Positions 61,306 to 64,000 of a stretch of DNA of 64,000 nucleotides are shown one piece after another. Source of the DNA: Psychromarinibacter sp048262455 (GTDB lineage: Bacteria > Pseudomonadota > Alphaproteobacteria > Rhodobacterales > Rhodobacteraceae); contig JBLXFD010000019.1 in the NCBI GenBank assembly GCA_048262455.1, positions 1-64,000 on the forward strand. Reading direction: 5' to 3'. The notes under the pieces are model-generated. The model worked only from the letters and a program-made list of their open reading frames with translations. It was not told where the DNA came from and made no database searches. Each line of letters starts with the position of its first letter. Within the stretch, counting starts at the first letter, position 1. Both the position numbers and the translations under genes were made by a program.

Positions 61306-63083
61306 GCCGAGCGGTAGTTGTCGACGTAGGTGACGGCCACGGGCACGTTCAGCGCCCGGCGCAGGTCGGCCAGCTGCTCTGTCAGCACGCCGGCATCGGT
61401 CTCGTCGCGGCCCACGGTGACCAGCACCGCCTCAGTGTCCTCGGGCACGTAGCCGGGACGGCGGGCGTGCTTGAGCACCCCGATGTCGAAGGCGGCGGCC
61501 TCGGGCGAGCGGGCGATCATCTCCTGCACCACCGCCTCGGCGCGGTCCTCGGACCGGCTGTCGAGCACCAGCACCGGCAGCCCGCTTTCGAGCTGCGACC
61601 AGCCCAGCAGCGGCCCCTCGGACCGGCCGCGGCGGCCCTTGCCGGAGACGTCCACCGGCTGCAGCACCCGCAGCCCGCTGGCCTCGGCCAGGTCGGCGGT
61701 GGTGCGCAGGCGGCTGCCCATCTGGTCGCTTGCGAAGATCGCGAAGAAGGCCAGCAGCAGACCGGCGACACCGCCGAACACGGTTTCCTTCAGCACCTTC
61801 GGGTTGTCGGGGTACAGCGGCGGGCGCGCCGGGTCGATCAGGCGCAGCGTCTCCATCCCCTCGGATTCGTTCATCAGCACCGTCAGCAGCCGCGAGTCGA
61901 TGTCGTTCAGCCGGGTCTGCTCGCGCGCCAGGGCGTTGTCGATGGCCTCGATGGGGCTTTCGAAGGCGGCGAACTCGCGCAGCCGCGTCTCCAGCCCGCC
62001 GATGATCTGCTGGCGCTCGTCCAGCGCCTCGACCAGTTCCACCTCGCGCAGCCGCGCCAGTTGCAGCTGGTCCTCGGCGGCCTGGTCCAGCCCGTCGCGG
62101 CGCAGCCGGCGGTCGCCGGATTCGAAGGAGGTCAGGATCGCCCGGGTGGCCCGCAGCGAGGCGCGGTCGCCGTCCAGCCGCGCCTGTTCCTGCGACAGCC
62201 GGTCCAGCAGGTCGGCGCGCTCGGCGCCGAAATCGACGATGCCGTTGGAATTGCGGAACTGGTTGCGGTTCAGCGTCAGCCGCGCGATCTCGGCCTCCAC
62301 CTCGGCCCGCTGGGCGCGCAGGAAGTCCATCAGTTCTTCCGAGGCGGCGGCGGACTGCTCGCGGGTGCGGTCCTGGTAGACCTCGGCAAGGATGTTGGCG
62401 ATGTCCGCGGCGGTGTCCGGGTCCTTCCAGGCGACCGAGATCTCCATAATGAAGGAGCTTTCGATCATGTTGATCGAGATCGCCTCCTGGATGTCGTTGA
62501 TGATCGAGGCCTCGCCCGTCACCGGCACGAAGCTGCCCGAGTTCATCCAGCGCAGCGTGGACTTCACCGTGCGCTTGGCGGTGCTCAGGAACTCCTTCAG
62601 CACGCCGTCCTCGTGCTCCACCGCGGCGGCGCCGCCGTTGCTGGCGTTGCGCTCTGTCAGCAGCCGGTAGGTGCGCTGGGCGATCTCGCGGCTGCGCAGG
62701 TATTCCATGTGGCTTTGCGTGACCACGTTGGCGCTGTCGTAGGAGGAGGAGCGCACGTAGACCTGGGTGAACCGCAGCTCGGCGTCGGTGGGCTGCACCG
62801 TCACCTTGGCCGAGGCCACGTAGACCGGCGAGGCGTTCAGCTTGTAGACCGCCAGCAGCGCCGCCAGCCCCGCCGCCGCCAGCGTCAGCCAGACGCACAG
62901 CCAGATCTTGCGGCGCAGCAGCTCGCCGTAATGGCCGAGGGTGTTGCCGACCGCCGCCGAAGCGGGGGCGGGCGCCGCCTGCGCCGGGGCGTTCCCGGCA
63001 ATGGCAAAGCCGCCGCGTGCCGGGGCCTCGGGACGCGCCTGGCGCAGAACCGGCGGACGCATGATGCTGTCTTCTCGTGCCAT
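61302..63083 (-). CDS. Wzz/GumC-type polysaccharide chain-length protein
   Basis: A 593-residue protein. One helix near residue 57 (IWLCVWLTLAAAGLAALLAVY) and a second near residue 440 (ETVFGGVAGLLLAFFAIFA) frame a large periplasmic coiled-coil region, as in Wzz and GumC. A C-terminal cytoplasmic region of about 130 residues follows, but it has no Walker A motif, so it is not an active BY-kinase. It controls length and export of the polymer. Confidence 0.9.
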   Translation of the reverse strand: MAREDSIMRPPVLRQARPEAPARGGFAIAGNAPAQAAPAPASAAVGNTLGHYGELLRRKIWLCVWLTLAAAGLAALLAVYKLNASPVYVASAKVTVQPTDAELRFTQVYVRSSSYDSANVVTQSHMEYLRSREIAQRTYRLLTERNASNGGAAAVEHEDGVLKEFLSTAKRTVKSTLRWMNSGSFVPVTGEASIINDIQEAISINMIESSFIMEISVAWKDPDTAADIANILAEVYQDRTREQSAAASEELMDFLRAQRAEVEAEIARLTLNRNQFRNSNGIVDFGAERADLLDRLSQEQARLDGDRASLRATRAILTSFESGDRRLRRDGLDQAAEDQLQLARLREVELVEALDERQQIIGGLETRLREFAAFESPIEAIDNALAREQTRLNDIDSRLLTVLMNESEGMETLRLIDPARPPLYPDNPKVLKETVFGGVAGLLLAFFAIFASDQMGSRLRTTADLAEASGLRVLQPVDVSGKGRRGRSEGPLLGWSQLESGLPVLVLDSRSEDRAEAVVQEMIARSPEAAAFDIGVLKHARRPGYVPEDTEAVLVTVGRDETDAGVLTEQLADLRRALNVPVAVTYVDNYRSA

Positions 63084-63102
63084 ATCGTTCTCTCCTTGAC
63101 GC

Positions 63103-64000
63103 TTACCCGTGGGCGAGCGCGTGCCGGGTCGGCGGGTTCGGGGTGGCGATGCGGATCTCTGCGGGGCGGTCTGCGGGATCGGCCCAGACCCAGGCCGGGA
63201 AGACGATGCGCCGCTCGGTGGTCAGGGCGCGGGCGGCCAGCAGCACCACGTCGGGCAGGCAGGCCACCACGGCGCCGGCGACCTTGGCCAGCGCCCGGTC
63301 GGTGCGCGACAGGGCGCGGCCGCGTTCGGCCTCGTTACGGAAGCTGGAGTTGGGGGCGAAGGCCGGCTTCAGCCCCTGCGCCGGCCCCAGGCCAAGCGCC
63401 GCCAGCAGCTGGCCGCCCGAGGTCTCGCCGCCGGCGCGGAAGGCCTCGAAATCCAGCCGCACCACGCGGCCCGGGTGGCGCCGGGCCAGCCGGTCCACCA
63501 GGCGCCGGTGCCAGACGTTCGAGGCGGCGGCGCGCAGGATCGCCCAGGCCCGCGCCGCGCCCTGCGGCGGGCGGCGGCCATAGGCGCCCAGCCGCGAATG
63601 CAGCAGCGAGACGGTGTCGCGGTGGATCGCCACGAAGACCGCGCCGGGCATCGCCTTGGCGATCTGCGCGGCGCAGCGGGTGTGGTGGGGGGATTTCTCC
63701 ACCCAGGCCGCCCGCCCCTCGCGGTTGGCGACAAGGTCCATCGCCAGGGCAAAGGCGGAGGCGGCGGTCTTGGCCTGCCGCACCGCCATCGCCTCGGCCG
63801 GCGACAGGCCCAGCAGGCGGCCGTAGTCGCTGGACAGGAATGCGTCCAGCGCCCGGGCCCGCTGCGCCGGGTCGCGCCAGTTCCAGGCGCGGGCGAAATG
63901 CGAGAAGAACAGGCTTTCGTGGATGCCGTGGTGGCGCGCGTCGGTCAGCGCCGTCACCTGCGGGTGGGCGGCCAGGAGGTTGCCGATCCAGGTGGTCCCG
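63103..64000 (-). CDS. Sulfotransferase family protein, 5' end cut
   Basis: The frame enters at the right window edge; at the edge it reads GTTWIGNLLAAHPQ, the 5'-phosphosulfate loop of PAPS-dependent sulfotransferases. Further on FVAIHRDTVSLLHSRLGAY is the 3'-phosphate (PAPS) site with Arg and Ser. At least 298 residues are inside the window and only the N-terminal few dozen are missing. It is 19 bases upstream of the Wzz-like gene. It would sulfate an exopolysaccharide sugar or a small molecule. Confidence 0.88.
   Translation of the reverse strand, partial: GTTWIGNLLAAHPQVTALTDARHHGIHESLFFSHFARAWNWRDPAQRARALDAFLSSDYGRLLGLSPAEAMAVRQAKTAASAFALAMDLVANREGRAAWVEKSPHHTRCAAQIAKAMPGAVFVAIHRDTVSLLHSRLGAYGRRPPQGAARAWAILRAAASNVWHRRLVDRLARRHPGRVVRLDFEAFRAGGETSGGQLLAALGLGPAQGLKPAFAPNSSFRNEAERGRALSRTDRALAKVAGAVVACLPDVVLLAARALTTERRIVFPAWVWADPADRPAEIRIATPNPPTRHALAHG

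Overview
The window reads as chromosomal DNA of a GC-rich alphaproteobacterium, most likely a member of the Rhodobacteraceae (roseobacter group). The basis is the conserved order aroA, cmk, rpsA, ihfB, lapA, trpF, trpB, the xseA/purD neighbourhood, the large number of ABC and TRAP uptake systems with GntR, IclR, MarR and LacI regulators, and pervasive start/stop overlaps inside operons. I see no rRNA, tRNA, CRISPR array, phage module or intact insertion sequence.

Layout. 1-6964: a leftward catabolic block (AtuA-family protein, GntR regulator, HpcH/HpaI aldolase, Ldh-family dehydrogenase, SDR, HisD/HpsN-like dehydrogenase, LacI regulator) with two copies of the palindrome TTGTCAACAA. 7061-13761: a rightward operon of a branched-chain-type ABC importer followed by a CYP199-like P450, a [2Fe-2S] ferredoxin and a MarR regulator, probably for uptake and oxidation of an aromatic acid. 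13790-25038: complete urea use, with the importer urtABCDE leftward and ureDABCEFG rightward from a shared 416-base control region. 25031-25165: a relic of a TRAP permease gene. 25217-33284: an eight-gene leftward operon (IclR regulator, two proteins I do not recognise, M19 dipeptidase, polyamine-type ABC importer). 33611-36334: a periplasmic redox/metal module (cytochrome c, DUF411 protein, beta-propeller protein, Cys-rich protein) with two related very small membrane proteins. 36420-41242: a TRAP importer, a PdxA2-like dehydrogenase and a divergent GntR regulator. 41247-55563: mostly housekeeping genes (xseA, purD, trpB, trpF, lapA, ihfB, rpsA, cmk, aroA, trmB), interrupted by an esterase of the tannase/feruloyl esterase family and an aldo/keto reductase. 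55597-57892: hotdog thioesterase, IclR regulator and APH-fold phosphotransferase. 58069-64000: an exopolysaccharide locus with glycosyltransferase, polymerase/ligase, Wzz-like chain-length protein and a sulfotransferase cut by the window end.

Themes. The organism scavenges small organic and nitrogenous solutes: four solute-binding protein genes each lead an import system, and each is followed at once by a GC-rich hairpin before the next gene. Regulators sit next to the genes they probably control, with palindromes at the expected promoters. The least described parts are the two unknown proteins at 30131-32523 and the small-protein redox module.
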